Below, one piece after another: positions 1 through 11,989 of a stretch of 64,000 nt of DNA (position 1 is the first letter of the stretch; each line of letters starts with the position of its first letter). Position numbers and translations under genes: made by a program. Below the pieces are notes generated by a model. It did no database searches. It worked only from the letters and a program-made list of their open reading frames with translations, and was not told the DNA's origin. Origin of the DNA: Canna indica (taxonomy: Eukaryota > Streptophyta > Magnoliopsida > Zingiberales > Cannaceae); contig CP136893.1 of assembly GCA_034359265.1 (NCBI GenBank), positions 24,684,001 to 24,748,000 of the forward strand, given 5' to 3'.

Positions 1-971
1 ATTATTTTGACAGGATCAGACAAGGAGGAGGTCGAGAGACTCAAAAAACATTTGAATGACAAGTTCAAGATAAAAGACCTTGGAAAATTATCTTATTTCC
101 TAGGTCTAGAGATCCATAGGACTGATAGAGGCTTACATATCAATCAACGCAAGTACATATTGGACTTGCTCACTGAAATGAGTTTGATGGAATGCAAACC
201 AAAGTCTACAACCATGGAAATTAATCACAAGAGGTACAAGAATGATTCTGAGAAAGACCGTGTCTTTGAGGATCAAGCAGCCTATAGAACTTTGATCGGG
301 AGACTGCTGTATGTTACAATGACTAGACCCGACATAGCATATAGTATGCATCACCTCAGCCAATTTCTACAGTGTCCCAAAGTTTCACATTATCAAGCTG
401 CAGTGAGGATAGTTAAGTATTTGAAGAACTCACCTGGGTTAGGTCTCTTTTATTCTACAAGTTCAAATATGAAATTAGCAGAATACTCAGATGCAGATTG
501 GGCTAGTTGTCCACTCATACGAAGATCAATAACAGGGTACTGCATAAAGCTTGGTACATCAACTATAAATTGGAAATATAAAAAACAAGTGACTGTAAGT
601 AAGTCAAGTGCTGAGAGTGAGCTAAGAGCACTCTCAAGCACAACAGCAGAGCTGGTATGGACTTCAAATTTGTTGGCTGATTTCGAATCAAGAGTCAAGG
701 ACCCATATCTTTATATTACGACTGCCAAAGTGCTTTGCATATCTCGGAGAACCCAGTGTTTCACGAACGCACAAAACATTTGGAGGTGGACTGTTACTAT
801 GTTCGCGAAAAGTATCAAGAGAGATTTGTGAAACCCTTATACATTCCCAGCAAGGAGCAGCCTGCAGACATTCTAACAAAGGCCCTACCTTCACCTCAAC
901 ACGATAAGTTAATCTCCAAGTTGGGAATGGAGAATCCATTCTCCCTTCTCCATCTTGATAGGGGTGTGTAG
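1..971 (+). pseudogene. Ty1/copia pol 3' end (reverse transcriptase C-terminus and RNase H)
   Basis: The coding frame enters from outside the window; its first visible residues (IILTGSD) follow where the RT YVDD box would be. Recognisable RT blocks are the DLGKLSYFLGLEI stretch and RPDIAY. RNase H signatures are DADWA, the TGYC segment, SKSSAESE and ADILTKAL. The first frame is good to about 705. There an extra AT dinucleotide (around 711-718) shifts the frame, and the RNase H C-terminus resumes in another frame (735-971, [14 protein letters not shown] to SKLGM). The polyprotein is therefore broken near its end. This would be the RT/RNase H that copies element RNA in virus-like particles. Known: block order of plant copia RT-RH. 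Seen: motifs and frameshift. Lineage is not resolved. Confidence 0.9.
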
Positions 972-1309
972 AGATATTTGCAGAAGTGAGCTAAAGCTGA
1001 TGATGGCGAAGGATGAAGAATGAAGACTCTGTTATTAACTTCCAGCTAAAGGCAAAGACTAAAAAACCCTTGCCAACTCAGTACACAGCGAATAAGTATG
1101 AGGGCATAAATGTAATTTTTATTTTAAAACTGATACAGTATAAAAGCTCGAGAATGTTAATCGAGCAAGATAGCTTTCCAGTGTTTACTTTTCGTCTCTT
1201 CTTTTTCGATCACAATTTTTCTGTATTCTTTCCGCAAGAACTCTGAGAGATTGTTTTGAATGAAATAGTTGATAGCTTTGATTTCTTCAAATCCATATAT
1301 TGTGAGGTC
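964..1309 (+). mobile_element. Putative 3' LTR of the upstream copia element
   Basis: It directly follows the RNase H stop codon after a G-rich tract (aggggtg) that could be the polypurine tract, and starts TGTGTAG. A TATA box (AGTATAAAAG) lies at about 1136-1145, where an LTR promoter would be. The partner LTR is outside the window, so the right edge is a guess set by the start of the TRIM-like sequence. Confidence 0.5.
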
Positions 1310-1614
1310 TTTTCATGGTAGCCTTTAAATAGTTTGGGCAATCCTCTCCCCATGAGTTAGCTTTTGGGGTGAGTTAGGTCAACTAATTTCTTAACATGGT
1401 ATCAGAGCCAAACCTGTGGTTGATATTGAGCCACCCGCAAATATCCAGTCCTGCAAAACTCTACGCTCCAGATGTCCAATCCTGGGCGTGAGAGGGGTGT
1501 GTTAAAGTCCCACATTGGTTAAAAATATGGTCAAAGTAGCTTTTAAATAATTTGTGCAATCCTCTCCTCATAAGCTAGCTTTTGGGGTGAGTTAGGCCTA
1601 CTAACTTCTTAACA
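1310..1614 (+). mobile_element. TRIM (terminal-repeat retrotransposon in miniature)
   Basis: Two copies of an LTR of about 115 bp flank an internal domain of about 100 bp. The right LTR (1500-1614) starts TGTTAAAGTCCCACATTGG and ends TTCTTAACA. The left LTR (about 1310-1396) matches its 3' part (TTTAAATAGTTTGGGCAATC onwards, to TTCTTAACA) but its first third is diverged or lost. Immediately after the left LTR is TGGTATCAGAGCC (1397-1409), the primer-binding site complementary to initiator tRNA-Met. A purine-rich tract (GTGAGAGGGG) precedes the right LTR. There is no coding capacity, as is normal for TRIMs, which depend on other elements for mobility. Confidence 0.85.
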
Positions 1615-2487
1615 AAATATAACTTCTCATTCAAAAATAGGTGAGAGTTCAAATTAGGTTTCCAAATTCTCAAGTAAATCACGAAAGGCCACTCTAATTA
1701 TTCCAAGCTAACTCTTAAATAAAGAAGAATCAGTTCAATTTATCCTTGAAATTTATTTCTTGCCAGCGAGTAACTTACCCATTATGTTTACCTATGCGTA
1801 TGTAAGTCACTAATCAAATCACATAGAAGGAGCCTCATGCAAGAGATTTGGAGGCACATCATCAAAAATTTCTCTTCTCCACCGATCGTTAGAGTACGTG
1901 CAAACATGTTCTTCTCACACCGTTTCAGGTAGAATCAAGAATGACAAATTTTCCTCTTCAGTTCCAGGCAGATGTTGATACAAGAATCAAATTTGCAAGC
2001 AGGAAATTCTTCTGTTACTTTAGGCAATATTTAATATTGTTAAATTATCAATATTATTATGATTTATTTGTATAGGTCGATTGTTTTTCTTTCCTCTCAT
2101 TAATAAAAGATCAATGTCCTTTCTCTCGATAGATTCTTGGTGTTTTGCTCTTTTTGGATTTATTCATTTCAACAATTTTATTTTTGGATTTGGTTTTCCG
2201 TTTCTCTCGTCGGGTTCAAATTTTGTTGATCATGCATGAAATTCTCTTAATTTCCTAACAAATGATAGTCATTGACAAATACAAAATGATGGCTAAGAAT
2301 TACCTACTTACATAACCAAAACAAAAGTAAAAAAGACTTCCATTTATTGAGTTGGGACAAAGTCACAACTAAAAGGACTGTGAGAGGACTAGAAATTTTT
2401 TTATCTTTCTTAAAAAAGACTCTTTCTAATGATTGCACCACTACAGAAAATTTGGAAGCTACCCAAAGAGTAAGTTTGGAGAATAAC
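1615..2487. other. Stretch without recognisable genes
   Basis: AT-rich sequence between the TRIM and the next copia LTR. Only short unconvincing ORFs; no terminal repeats or RNA gene signatures that I can recognise. Confidence 0.5.
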
Positions 2488-2929
2488 ATATTAGACATGG
2501 CATTTAAATTAAACATGGTCCACGTCATTATCTGATATGGACCATGTGTCCACATTACTATCCTAATGTGGTTCACATATTATATGGTTTTACCAGTTTA
2601 CCATGTCTATCCTAAACCTGGCTAAAGCCTATCTTTCCACCTTTGATGGCAATGTGCGTATATATATAGGCGGGGATACTTATAGGTCCTCATACTCATT
2701 CCTACCTTTCTACACCATCTATTGATGGTTCAAGAAGAGGGTATTGAAAGACCTATTGAGGAAGGAACATATGAGGGAGCACAATCACAGTAGCGCAGCG
2801 AAACAACAATACAATATCAATAGCTGGAGGTTAGTATCCGACGCTTCCACAATTCTACCATGTTTATAGATTTACGCATGCTCTATTTATGATTACATTA
2901 TGACATGTCACTACTAGAAATGTGTTAAT

Positions 2930-3330
2930 CAGCAACGGCCGCTCAAGCCGTTGCAATGACTAACGACATTCTTACAGCCGCTCGAGCCGTTGCAAATATG
3001 ATATATCTGTAACGGCTTATTACGATTGCTCGAGCCATTTCTACCAAGTGGATGGCGCGAACATGGCGCACGAATGTTATAACTTATCAACAACAACTTT
3101 ACAAGGGTCGCTCGGCCGTTGCTAATGATATTATCACATTAGCAACGGCTTAACGGGTTCTCTACCCATTACTCTTTAGTCGATGGTGCGCTCGCGACGC
3201 AAAAATAAAATACTTATCAGCAAAGACTTTGCAATGGATAGGTGAGCTGTTGATGATGATATGTATTTATCTGCAACGGCTCTGTAACGGATAAGTGAGT
3301 CATTGCTAATGAGTTTATTTAACTCGCGAT
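2930..3330. repeat. Left subterminal repeat region of the first CACTA
   Basis: Degenerate copies of a motif centred on CAGCAACGGC and its complement GCCGTTGC recur about every 20-50 bp in both orientations. In En/Spm elements such arrays bind the TNPA-type protein. That binding is inferred here. Confidence 0.8.
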
Positions 3331-3819
3331 CGCGCCCGACATCCCCATCTCTTCCCTGCTACTGACGCCGACGCCGCCGCTGCACCCTTCGTGTCAAAGC
3401 CTCCAAGTATTATTTTTTTCCTCCTCTTCTCCGCTAGTAGCTAGTGCTAGCTGAAACCCTAAAATTTAGGGTTTCGATCGGTCGCCAGACCTTATGTCCA
3501 GTGTCCGACAATGGGCACTGGACACCGGCGCCGGAGTCCACTGGATTTCGGTGCAGGAACAGTAGATCTAGGGTTTTAGTAAACCCTAATAAAAATTTAT
3601 TAGAATTTAATTAAACCCTAATAAAATTTAATTAGGGTTTAATGAAACCCTAATCTATATATTAATCTATTGTTAGTTTTTAATGTTTAAATTTTATTAG
3701 TTTAATTATTAATTAGTAATTGGATTATTGTTAATTAATATGTTAATTGTTAGGTTAATTATTATTAGTTAATTAATTAATTATTATTGTTATTAGTAAT
3801 TATATTAGGTTATTTATAT

Positions 3820-4496
3820 GGATAATTATCTGAATATATCCTGAACTTTGGACTTTATCTCAAATATATCATGAACTTTCACTTCACCAAATTGTATCCT
3901 GAACTATTAAATTTGTTCAATTGTATTCCTCTGTTAAAATTCCGTCACCTACTCTGTTAACAATGTGATGTAGCTTGCACACGTGGATTAAAATATAATT
4001 TTTTTTATATTTTAACACTTTCTCTGTCACCACCTCGATGGAGAAATCGCCAGACCTCACCGGAGAAACCGCCAGACCTCGGCAGAGAAACCGTCGGACC
4101 TCGTTCGTAAACAATTTCAATAGAAAAGGATTCTTCGGCGAGGGCCGGTGATTCCTCCGGTGAGGTCAGGTGATTCCTCCGCGAGGTTTGGCGATTTCTA
4201 CGGCGAGGTCCAATGATTTCTCCGACAAGGTCCGACGGTTTTTCCGGCACGGTCCGACAATTTCTTTGACGAGGTCCGACGAAGTGGTGACGGAGAAAGT
4301 GTTAAAATATAAAAATATATATTTTATTCCACGTGTGCAAGCCACGTCATACTGTTAACGGAGTAAGTAATAGAATTTTAACAGAGGGATACAATTGATA
4401 CAAATTTAATAGTTCATGATATAATTTGGTGAAGTAAAAGTTCAGGATACATTTGAGACAAACTCTAAAGTTCAGGATATATTCAGGTAATTACCC
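3820..4496. mobile_element. Mutator-like foldback MITE inside the CACTA
   Basis: Long terminal inverted repeats: the left end starts GGATAATTATCTGAATATATC and the right end is the complement of GGGTAATTACCTGAATATATC. They are flanked by a perfect 9-bp target duplication TATTTATAT (3811-3819 and 4497-4505), diagnostic of Mutator-like transposition. The arms contain conserved stretches such as CACGTGGATTAAAA. The centre is a GC-rich array of about 20-25 bp units around GCCAGACCTC and its complement. It has no transposase. It is related to the Pack-MULE at 30462-32259 and to the MITE at 10626-11181. Confidence 0.92.
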
Positions 4497-5001
4497 TATT
4501 TATATTAATGTTAATTAGATTAGTAATTGTTTAATGTTAATGTTAATTAGATTTAGATAAACTTTAATATTATTTTAATGTTAATGTTATTTATTTCAAT
4601 GTTAATCTTTAGATTTAGATTAATTAGAATCATTCACTTTGGACTCGCGCCAAAATCGTCCCCTTTAGACTCGAATCGACATATATCTAAAAATTTAGAA
4701 AATAATCATCCATCTGACGAGTTGATACGTTTCACGTACGCATCGACGAGTCAGATATGATTTAGCAAAACCTTAGATCCGTTCGGAGGTTGTATGTTCG
4801 TGTAAAAGAAGTAAATGATATTTTATACGACGTACAACCCTTGAATTGTCCCTGATTGGACAATTTGGAAATACAGTCATTTGTATTGCACTTAATTTTT
4901 TCTTTTAACCGTTAACTTATTAATTCTTAAATTTTGGCTATTGTATCTCTCTTGTTCTCCGATACGCGCCCAGATGGTTGTACTTTATTTTTGTTGTGTA
5001 G

Positions 5002-6272
5002 ATTCGAGCAAGAGGATGTCCCTAGGACTATATCGGAAACAATCTGACGATATATGCATGGAGCCTGACCCACTTGGTCTGACGTGATCTGTGAGCACGT
5101 GGACATGCTCTGACGTGAGTTTGAGGTACGCATTAAATTTTTTTATATACATGTATTTAAAAAATTTTAATCAGCTTGATTACTATTGGTACTGATATTA
5201 TTATTTTGCAAGCTTGTTATACTTGGCTAGGGGAGCAAAGACCATTCATTTACAATGCGTGGGAGGTCATTTCCTGGCAGAGGTACAACTGTCAATTGGG
5301 GCAAGCCCTGTCACAGGCGATGGCCCGAGCTAGGGCCATAACCATAGCGGAGACTCGGGGATACGACCCCGATTGGATTACTCCAGATATTTGGGATCAG
5401 CTCGTGTCAATATGGTCGACCGAGCGATGGCAGGAGGTATCACAGACTGCGACTAGAAATCGCATGTCCGAGGGAGGAGCGCGTCACATTGGCGGCTCTA
5501 TTCATTTGTCGTGCACGCGAGACACAAGGTAAGTATTATACCTTATTTTGAATTATTTATTTTATTTGTTACTATGTGTACTAATTAATGTATTTATTTT
5601 ATAAATGTAGACGACGACGATGGATGACGGGACTATCCAGCGACTGTCTCCGATGGAGGTGTTTGAGCGGACTCACCGTAGAGGACATGGGGCGGGGGAG
5701 TACATCGATACCCGCGCTGTAGTCATCATGGTAAGTATATTTGTTTCAATTATGAATTATTTATTAATAATTTAAATTTTAGAAAAAATATGAAACAAAA
5801 ATCAAAGTCATGTAGGAGACCTACACTCAGATGGTAACGCAGCGCGGGGGCACCCCCAAGGACTTTAACGCGGGAGTGTGGGTCGAGGCTGGAGGTGACT
5901 GGGATCACGACCGCGTCTATGGCTTTGCTGAGAGTACGTGGCCATGCACGAGCCGTGCTCGGGCCACTTGGGGCACCGACCCCTCCGGCAGTCGGTGAGC
6001 GGCCCTCCACCTCCAAGATTAATGATCAGAACATGAGGATGTCGACACTTGAGGAGACGGTCGCATGACAGAGTGAGATGATGGCTGAGAAGCATGCCAT
6101 GCTGAGACAGATGACAGGTCAGTCCAATGGTGTACACTCAGATCCATCATCATCGACTCAGTCCACGTTGGTGTACACTCAGATCCATCGTCCATCGACT
6201 CAGTCCATGTCGGTGTACACTCAAGCACTCCAGACCCCTCCGTATGATCCCGACCTTCCTCCACCGTCGTAG
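5002..6272 (+). pseudogene. CACTA second gene remnant (Transposase_24 / Ptta-En-Spm type)
   Basis: Exons corresponding to the gene at 56383-58560 are recognisable: exon 2 about 5002-5125 (donor GTACGC), exon 3 about 5212-5528 (GEQRPFIYNAWE, WITPDIWDQL, STERWQEV), exon 4 5611-5730, exon 5 from 5816. Exon 1 is missing at the deletion junction. Damage: the exon 3 acceptor is AA instead of AG, exon 3 is one base shorter than its counterpart, and exon 5 has at least two in-frame TGA codons (in the stretch after SGSR and before the heptad-like region). The family is a DNA-binding partner protein of CACTA transposases; this copy is dead. Confidence 0.85.
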
Positions 6273-6599
6273 TGAGCTTTTATTTTTTTATGACTTGATT
6301 GACTTGGATATTGACTTATTATATACTTGTTACTTAGATATCTTAGAGTTACTTGTTTTGTGACTTGAGATATTGATTTGTATTGTGTTGATACGATACT
6401 TTTGATTTTGTATATTTTTTATACGATTGTAGATAATTATAATTATAAGTATAATTATTTTGATGTATATCTGGGTGTATCTGTGATGTGTGTGTGAATG
6501 TACGTGTATTTGAATGAATGTGATGTGTGTGTGAGTTATGTATTAGGTTATAAATGTATCAATGAAAATTTCTAATTTTGAAATTACTCAGTTACAGGT

Positions 6600-7065
6600 T
6601 AACATCATCAGCAATGACCTTTCAACGGTCATCTATGTCAAAGTCGTTGCTAAAAGTATATCGTAATACCTAGGCCACAAACTTAAAGTCGTTGCTTATG
6701 AACAACAGCAACGGCTTAGCAACAACCTTTCAGCAAAAGCTTTGCAATGACCTGATGGCCATTGCTGATGGCAATATCAGCAATAGTCGACGCGCCGTTG
6801 TAGAACCATTGTTGATAAAAGTAGTAGCAACAGCCGTGCCTCATTGTTGAGCCATGGTTGATAATGTATCAACAACGGATATAACCCGTTGTGGAACTGT
6901 TGTTGATAACAACGGCATGAGCGGCCGTTGTAGATCCGTTGTTAAGTTATCAGGTAACGATCTTCTACAATGGCTGTGTTGCAATGGGAGTAGATGTTGC
7001 TGGCCATTGCTGATGGTCTTTAACAACGACGTAGCAACAGATTCAGCCATTGCTGATGCTCGTTA
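6600..7065. repeat. Right subterminal repeat region of the first CACTA
   Basis: Many diverged copies of CAGCAACGGC/GCCGTTGC in alternating orientation up to the right terminus; many carry C-to-T or G-to-A changes (CAACAACGG, GCAATGGC) relative to the younger CACTA. Confidence 0.8.
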
Positions 7066-7116
7066 TTCTAGTAGTGTGTATTGGATCATGTTATGTTTCT
7101 ATAAAAATCTATCATG

Positions 7117-7129
7117 TGGTATCAGAGCA
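7117..7129 (+). promoter_or_regulatory. Copia primer-binding site (initiator tRNA-Met)
   Basis: TGGTATCAGAGCA, the standard plant copia primer site, two bases after the LTR end (ATCA). It starts minus-strand DNA synthesis and fixes the orientation of this element as plus. Confidence 0.85.
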
Positions 7130-8055
7130 TTTGTCCTCTACCTTAATTGTATTCATTCCAATCTATATTGTTTCCAAGCCTTTTTCTCTTATCTTCTTCT
7201 CTACAGTGTTTCTTTGTCGTCAATGTAGCCGTTCTTGATCGATACAATGACTTTATCTCCGCTGCATTTTTTCGTCGCCTTTTGGATTTCTTCGTCGCAT
7301 TTTTCCATTGTCTCCTAGCCGTTGCCTTACTAGCCTTCGGATCCCGGCTGGACCTTATGGCAAGGCGTCCGGGTTGACAACATGAATCGTCGGCGGTGCA
7401 AGCGTGGTACAGTAGCGTTTGAAAGGTGTTGAGATCACCGTCTTCACCTTGCGGCCGATTGACAGGATGATCTTCACCATGCAGTCGTCGAGTTCGTCGG
7501 CTTTCACGCTGTCCAGTACCGGCGATAGCATCGCCGACACCTGAAGGAGGTGGAGATGAGTGCGGTGGCAAGGCAGTCGTTGGCTGGAAGTCACCATGCA
7601 GTCGACGAGTCGTCGACTTTCATGCTGTCCAGTGTCGGCGATAGCATCGCCGATACATGGGAGACGGAGATGAGGACGGTGGCAAGGAAATCGCTGGCTA
7701 GAATAAGACACCATGCATGTTGGCAACGGCTGCAACATGCATCTTTTTATTTTATTAGGGATTTGGTGTTTCATGTTACGTGGGGAAGAAATTGAAGTTA
7801 TTGGGTTTCAGTCAATTGGGTTCGAATCCAATATAATGGATTCTTGACCCACTAAGACACCCATTTATTAATTATAATGACTAGTGGGTTTAAGTTATAT
7901 GGATCCGAATTGTTTTTGTACCCGTTAATTATGTTGTTTTAAATTAATCGGATCCAAACTATTTTATTTTAAAATCGGATCCATATGCTTCTCACACCTG
8001 ATCCGCAACTTAAGTGAAATTTGGTTCGGTTCAATTGTTTTGGATTTATTTTAAA
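7130..8055 (+). other. Copia untranslated leader, first part, with tandem duplication
   Basis: No convincing ORF. A duplication of about 110 bp spans 7473-7696: both copies carry the CACCATGCAGTCG start, the CTGTCCAGT block and the GGCGATAGCATCGCCGA block. After about 7800 the sequence is rich in GGTTCAATT/GGATCC-type short repeats that continue after the Helitron at 10186. Confidence 0.5.
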
Positions 8056-10185
8056 CTAGCTACGGTACCCACACTTTGCACGGTTAACTTGTAATTTTAA
8101 AAATAAAAAAATTTGAAGTTGAATATTATATTTTAATATATATATATATATTTATAAACAAATAGAATAGTTTATCAATTTTTTTTCTTCATATTTTTCA
8201 TATTCTGTAATATAAATTTAATTTGAAATTATATAAATTTAAATTTAGAACTAATTTTTATAATTTTAGAAAAATAATTATTTAATATTTCAATTGTAAA
8301 TTAAATTTTATTTATAATTTAATATTCTTAATGATTTAAATAAAAAATTAGAATTAAATAATTGTATACCTAGATTTCTCAATAATAAGTTATTATATTA
8401 TTAACATTTTACAAAAAAAGTTTGAAATTGAATTTTATACTTTTAGTATATTATTATATATAAATAGAACATTCTATCGATTTTTTTAATATTTTCAGAT
8501 TTTGTAACATAATTTTAATTTGAAATTTTATAAATTTAAATTTAAAACTATTTTTTATATTTTTAGAAAAATAATTATTTTAAACTTCAATTATAAATTA
8601 ATTTTTAATTTTAATTAAATTAAATTTGTAACAATAATTTAATATTCATAATAACTGAAATTAAAATTTTAAAAATTAAATATTTCTATACCTATATTTT
8701 CACAAATAAGTTACAATATTACTATCATATTATACAAAAAATATTTTTGATAATAGAAACTAATAGTAATATATTTAAATTAAATTACAACTTTAAATAA
8801 TAATATATAAACATATCACAAAGTAATATATATTAATTTAATTTGATTTATATAATTATAAATATGTGCACGTATATTTATATAATTTAATTTAAAATAA
8901 TTATAAGTAATAATTAAATTTAAAATAAAAATAAGAATTAAAAAGATAAAAGATGAATTGTAATTAATAATTATTTTTAACGCTTAAGATAATATGTTCA
9001 TACAGAAAAAACATAAAAAAATTAAAATTCATATAAATAAATTTATAACCTAGTGTGACATACAAAATAAAATATCAATAAGATATAAATCTAAAAGTTG
9101 TAATAATTTTTTTAGATAATGATATTAATTTATTTCAAAATGCATACATCTTCAAAGTAAAAAATTTTTGAATAAAAATTTAAACTAATAATTTTAAAAA
9201 TAGAAAAAATGAAAACTATTTCAAAACAAATAATACTATATAGGTTTTTAACAAAAAAATATATAGAAAAAATAAAATGAGAAACTATTAATAATTTTAA
9301 GGGTAAATATTAAATATAATGCAAATATAAAGTAAAGTATATCAATTGACAAATTATACGTATAGATAATTCATTCGAAAATAAGTATTTTGAAATAATT
9401 TATTTTTTTTCAAAAATAAAGGAAAAATGATATTTCAATAATACAAAAATAATATAAAAATAATTATATACATTAAAAAATTAATTTATATAGATTTCAA
9501 TCATAAAAAAATACAAAAATACAAAAAGAATAATACTTTTATGCATAAAATCAAATATAATATAAATATAAGATAACATAATAAAAAAATAGAAAATAAA
9601 ATATTTAAATTATTCTAAGCTACATAATTTTTTTTGGTTTTGAAATACTATTTTTCATTAACAAATCCAAAAAAATGATATTTCAAAACCCAAAAATTAA
9701 TATAAAAAACTTCAATCAATAATTTTTTTTACAATTATTATTTAAAAAATAATAAATATAAAATTAAAAATATCAAAATAGATGCATATAGAGAAAATAA
9801 GTGGGTAAAAAACTTTTATTCCAAATTTAAGTGGAGTAGAAATTTGGGTGGAAAAAAATTTAGGTGTGGAAAGTGGCAAAAATTTGAGGTGAGAGAGTTT
9901 ATACGGGAATTATTATTCAAAAAACAATAAATAAAAAATAAAAAATATCAAAAATATCAAAATAGGTGCATATAGATAAAATAAGTGGGACAAAATTTTT
10001 TATTACGAATTTAAGTGGAGTAAAAGTTTGGGAGGAACAATTTAGGTGAGGAAAATGGAAAAACTTTGAGGGGATGGGTAAAAATAAAAATATAAGTGCA
10101 GATAAAAATAAAGATAAAAATTTGAGGGAGTGTAAGGAATTTAGGCGCGAAGGAGTCGTTTCTTATATATATATATATATATAGA
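8056..10185 (-). mobile_element. Non-autonomous Helitron
   Basis: Read on the minus strand it starts TCTATATATATATATAT directly after a host A (complement of T10186) and ends with GTAGCTAG directly before a host T (complement of A8055), i.e. insertion into AT without target duplication. Just inside the 3' end is a hairpin, CCGTGC-AAA-GTGTGG, which pairs with several G-U wobbles and matches the usual Helitron CCGCGC-AAA-GCGCGG form after C-to-T decay. The body is about 80-85% A+T and has no Rep/helicase ORF. Closing the gap rejoins the flanking copia leader cleanly. Confidence 0.82.
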
Positions 10186-10625
10186 TTCTGGTTCAATTGC
10201 AAATGGTTCACCTCTAATTTAATATGATATTGGTCTGGTTCAAATCAATTGAACCCAGTCCAATTCATTTGATTTTTGGGTTGATTTCAATTTCTGATTC
10301 AATGTTGGTTCAATACAAATCTGATTTGGGTTTAAATCTAGTTTCTTTTAAATTGCTTGGACTAACTCAATTTAAATTTGTTTCATGAATTTAAAGCATT
10401 TAAAGTTTAATATTGAATCTATTTATGATTGAAATTCAATTAGCAGTAAATTTTCTTTTTATATATTGTGTTGAATCATGTTATATAAATATAATTATTT
10501 ACTGCCCTATTTTGTTGCATTAAAGAACATGATATATATGTTGTACCTATTTGTCATATAGTGCATTGTTACATTAAATAATTAAATTGCGTCATGTTGT
10601 AGTTAATTATGATGCTTATTATAAA
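10186..10625 (+). other. Copia leader, second part
   Basis: Non-coding; short repeats of the GGTTCAA/AATTGAACC type match the stretch left of the Helitron. Confidence 0.4.
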
Positions 10626-11181
10626 GGGTAATTACCTAAATATATCTAAACTATGCAGTTTGTCTCATTTGTGACCAATTCCAAAATATTACCAAATTAT
10701 ATCCCGAACTTTGACATTTGTCTCAATTACATCCTCCCGTCAACTCTCCGTCAGCAGCACCGTTAAGGCAATGATGTGGCACTTTGACGTGGATTAAAAT
10801 AATAATTTTTTATTTAAAATATATAAAAAATTATATCAAATTATATTAAATAATATAAAATAATATTTTATATTAAAAAATCACTCTATGTTCACTCCCG
10901 ACATGGCTCGGAGTGATTCTTTAATATAAAATATAAAATTTTTATTTTATATTATTTAATATAAATTAAAATGATTTTTTATATTTTTTAAATAAAAAAA
11001 ATATTATTTTAATCTACATCAGAGCGCCACATCATCCTCTTAACGATGCTGCTGACGGAGAGTTGACAGGAGGATGTAAATGAGACAAATATCATAGTTC
11101 GAGATATAATTTGGTAATATTTTAGAATTGGCCACAAATGAGACAAAGTGTATAATTCAGGATATATTTAGATAATTATCC
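10626..11181. mobile_element. Mutator-like foldback MITE in the copia leader
   Basis: Terminal inverted repeats (left GGGTAATTACCTAAATATATC; right the complement of GGATAATTATCTAAATATATC) enclose a 556-bp, almost fully palindromic element. A perfect 9-bp target duplication, TATTATAAA, flanks it (10617-10625 and 11182-11190). Internal landmarks CGTGGATTAAAAT and the TCCGTCAGCAGCACCGTTAA block recur in inverted order. No coding capacity. Confidence 0.93.
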
Positions 11182-11190
11182 TATTATAAA

Positions 11191-11989
11191 TAATGCTATG
11201 TTATTTCATGTAATCATCTATGCTACATTATGATGTGATGTGACCCATAAAATTTGACTAATTAAAGAGTAGTCACAATATCTTTAGTTATGTTAAATTA
11301 TATATTAGGTAATTGGCCATATAATTTAACTAATTAAAGAGTAGCCACAACATCTTTAATTATGTTAAAATTATATATTTGGCAATTTTTTAGGTCACAT
11401 ATAGATAATATATGATATCAAATTGTAATTAGCTATTTGGAGTATGATAAATCTTATCCCATAGAAATTTTTATCATACTTATAGTTAATTAGTGTGAAA
11501 TAATAGATTATTTTTCCTAATTAGCCCACAAGTATTAGGTATAGGTATATAATTTGTTAGTTTCACATAAAGTCTAACATGGGTCCTAAAATAAAGCTTA
11601 GCCCACAGATAATTTTTATTGTATTGACCATGTTATTTATTATTTTTATTTCTTGTTTACTTTGGTAAAACTAGAATCTTATATGCCTCTATTTAGATTA
11701 TGAGCATTAATATATCGTTTAAATATGCAATAATTTAACTTTTTTAACTACTCTGACTTTAAGACTGTTTTCCCGAACTAACTAGGGACAATTATAGAAT
11801 CTAAATGGAAAGAATTCTTTTTCATTTAGGGTGCATGAACATATATTACACTATAAGGAAAGATGAACCACCCGCCTCTACAACAGTACAACCGAGGTCG
11901 TGTCTTATGAATAGTGGGAGCAATCCCATCGCCTTAGTGATGTTCATAGAAACCACACATTTATGCTAGTATTTGTGGTTCTATTTGGG
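11191..11989 (+). other. Copia leader, third part, with short direct duplication
   Basis: Non-coding. A direct repeat of about 72 bp (TAATTAAAGAGTAG ... TTTAATTATGTTAAA) occupies about 11248-11390. No further structure recognised. Confidence 0.4.

Larger units (their letters stand above)
2909..7076 (+). mobile_element. CACTA (En/Spm) transposon, internal deletion derivative
   Basis: It begins CACTACTAGAAA and ends TTCTAGTAGTG, flanked by a 3-bp target duplication TGT (2906-2908 and 7077-7079), the hallmark of CACTA elements. Both ends carry arrays of subterminal repeats. Compared with the CACTA at 55673-63592 (opposite orientation), it keeps the GC-rich leader and the Transposase_24-type gene but lacks the whole TNP2-like transposase. 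The deletion joins sequence equivalent to about 62320 of that copy to sequence equivalent to its first Transposase_24 intron. It is non-autonomous. Confidence 0.93.
2488..7114 (+). mobile_element. 5' LTR of the copia element, split by a CACTA transposon
   Basis: LTR sequence runs 2488-2908, is interrupted by the CACTA (2909-7076), and resumes to ATCA at 7114, just before the primer site. Intact length would be about 455 bp. A TATA-like GTATATATATAGG lies near 2657; the equivalent at the 3' LTR reads GTATATAAATAGG. Confidence 0.75.

Noticed and set aside
1499..1614. Cassandra-type TRIM with embedded 5S RNA
   Set aside because: The LTR lacks a 5S internal promoter-like sequence; it is too short (115 bp).
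7143..7774. Overlapping ORFs of 120-142 codons on both strands in the copia leader
   Set aside because: They lie in a duplicated non-coding leader; no gag similarity, and the true gag begins near 11990.
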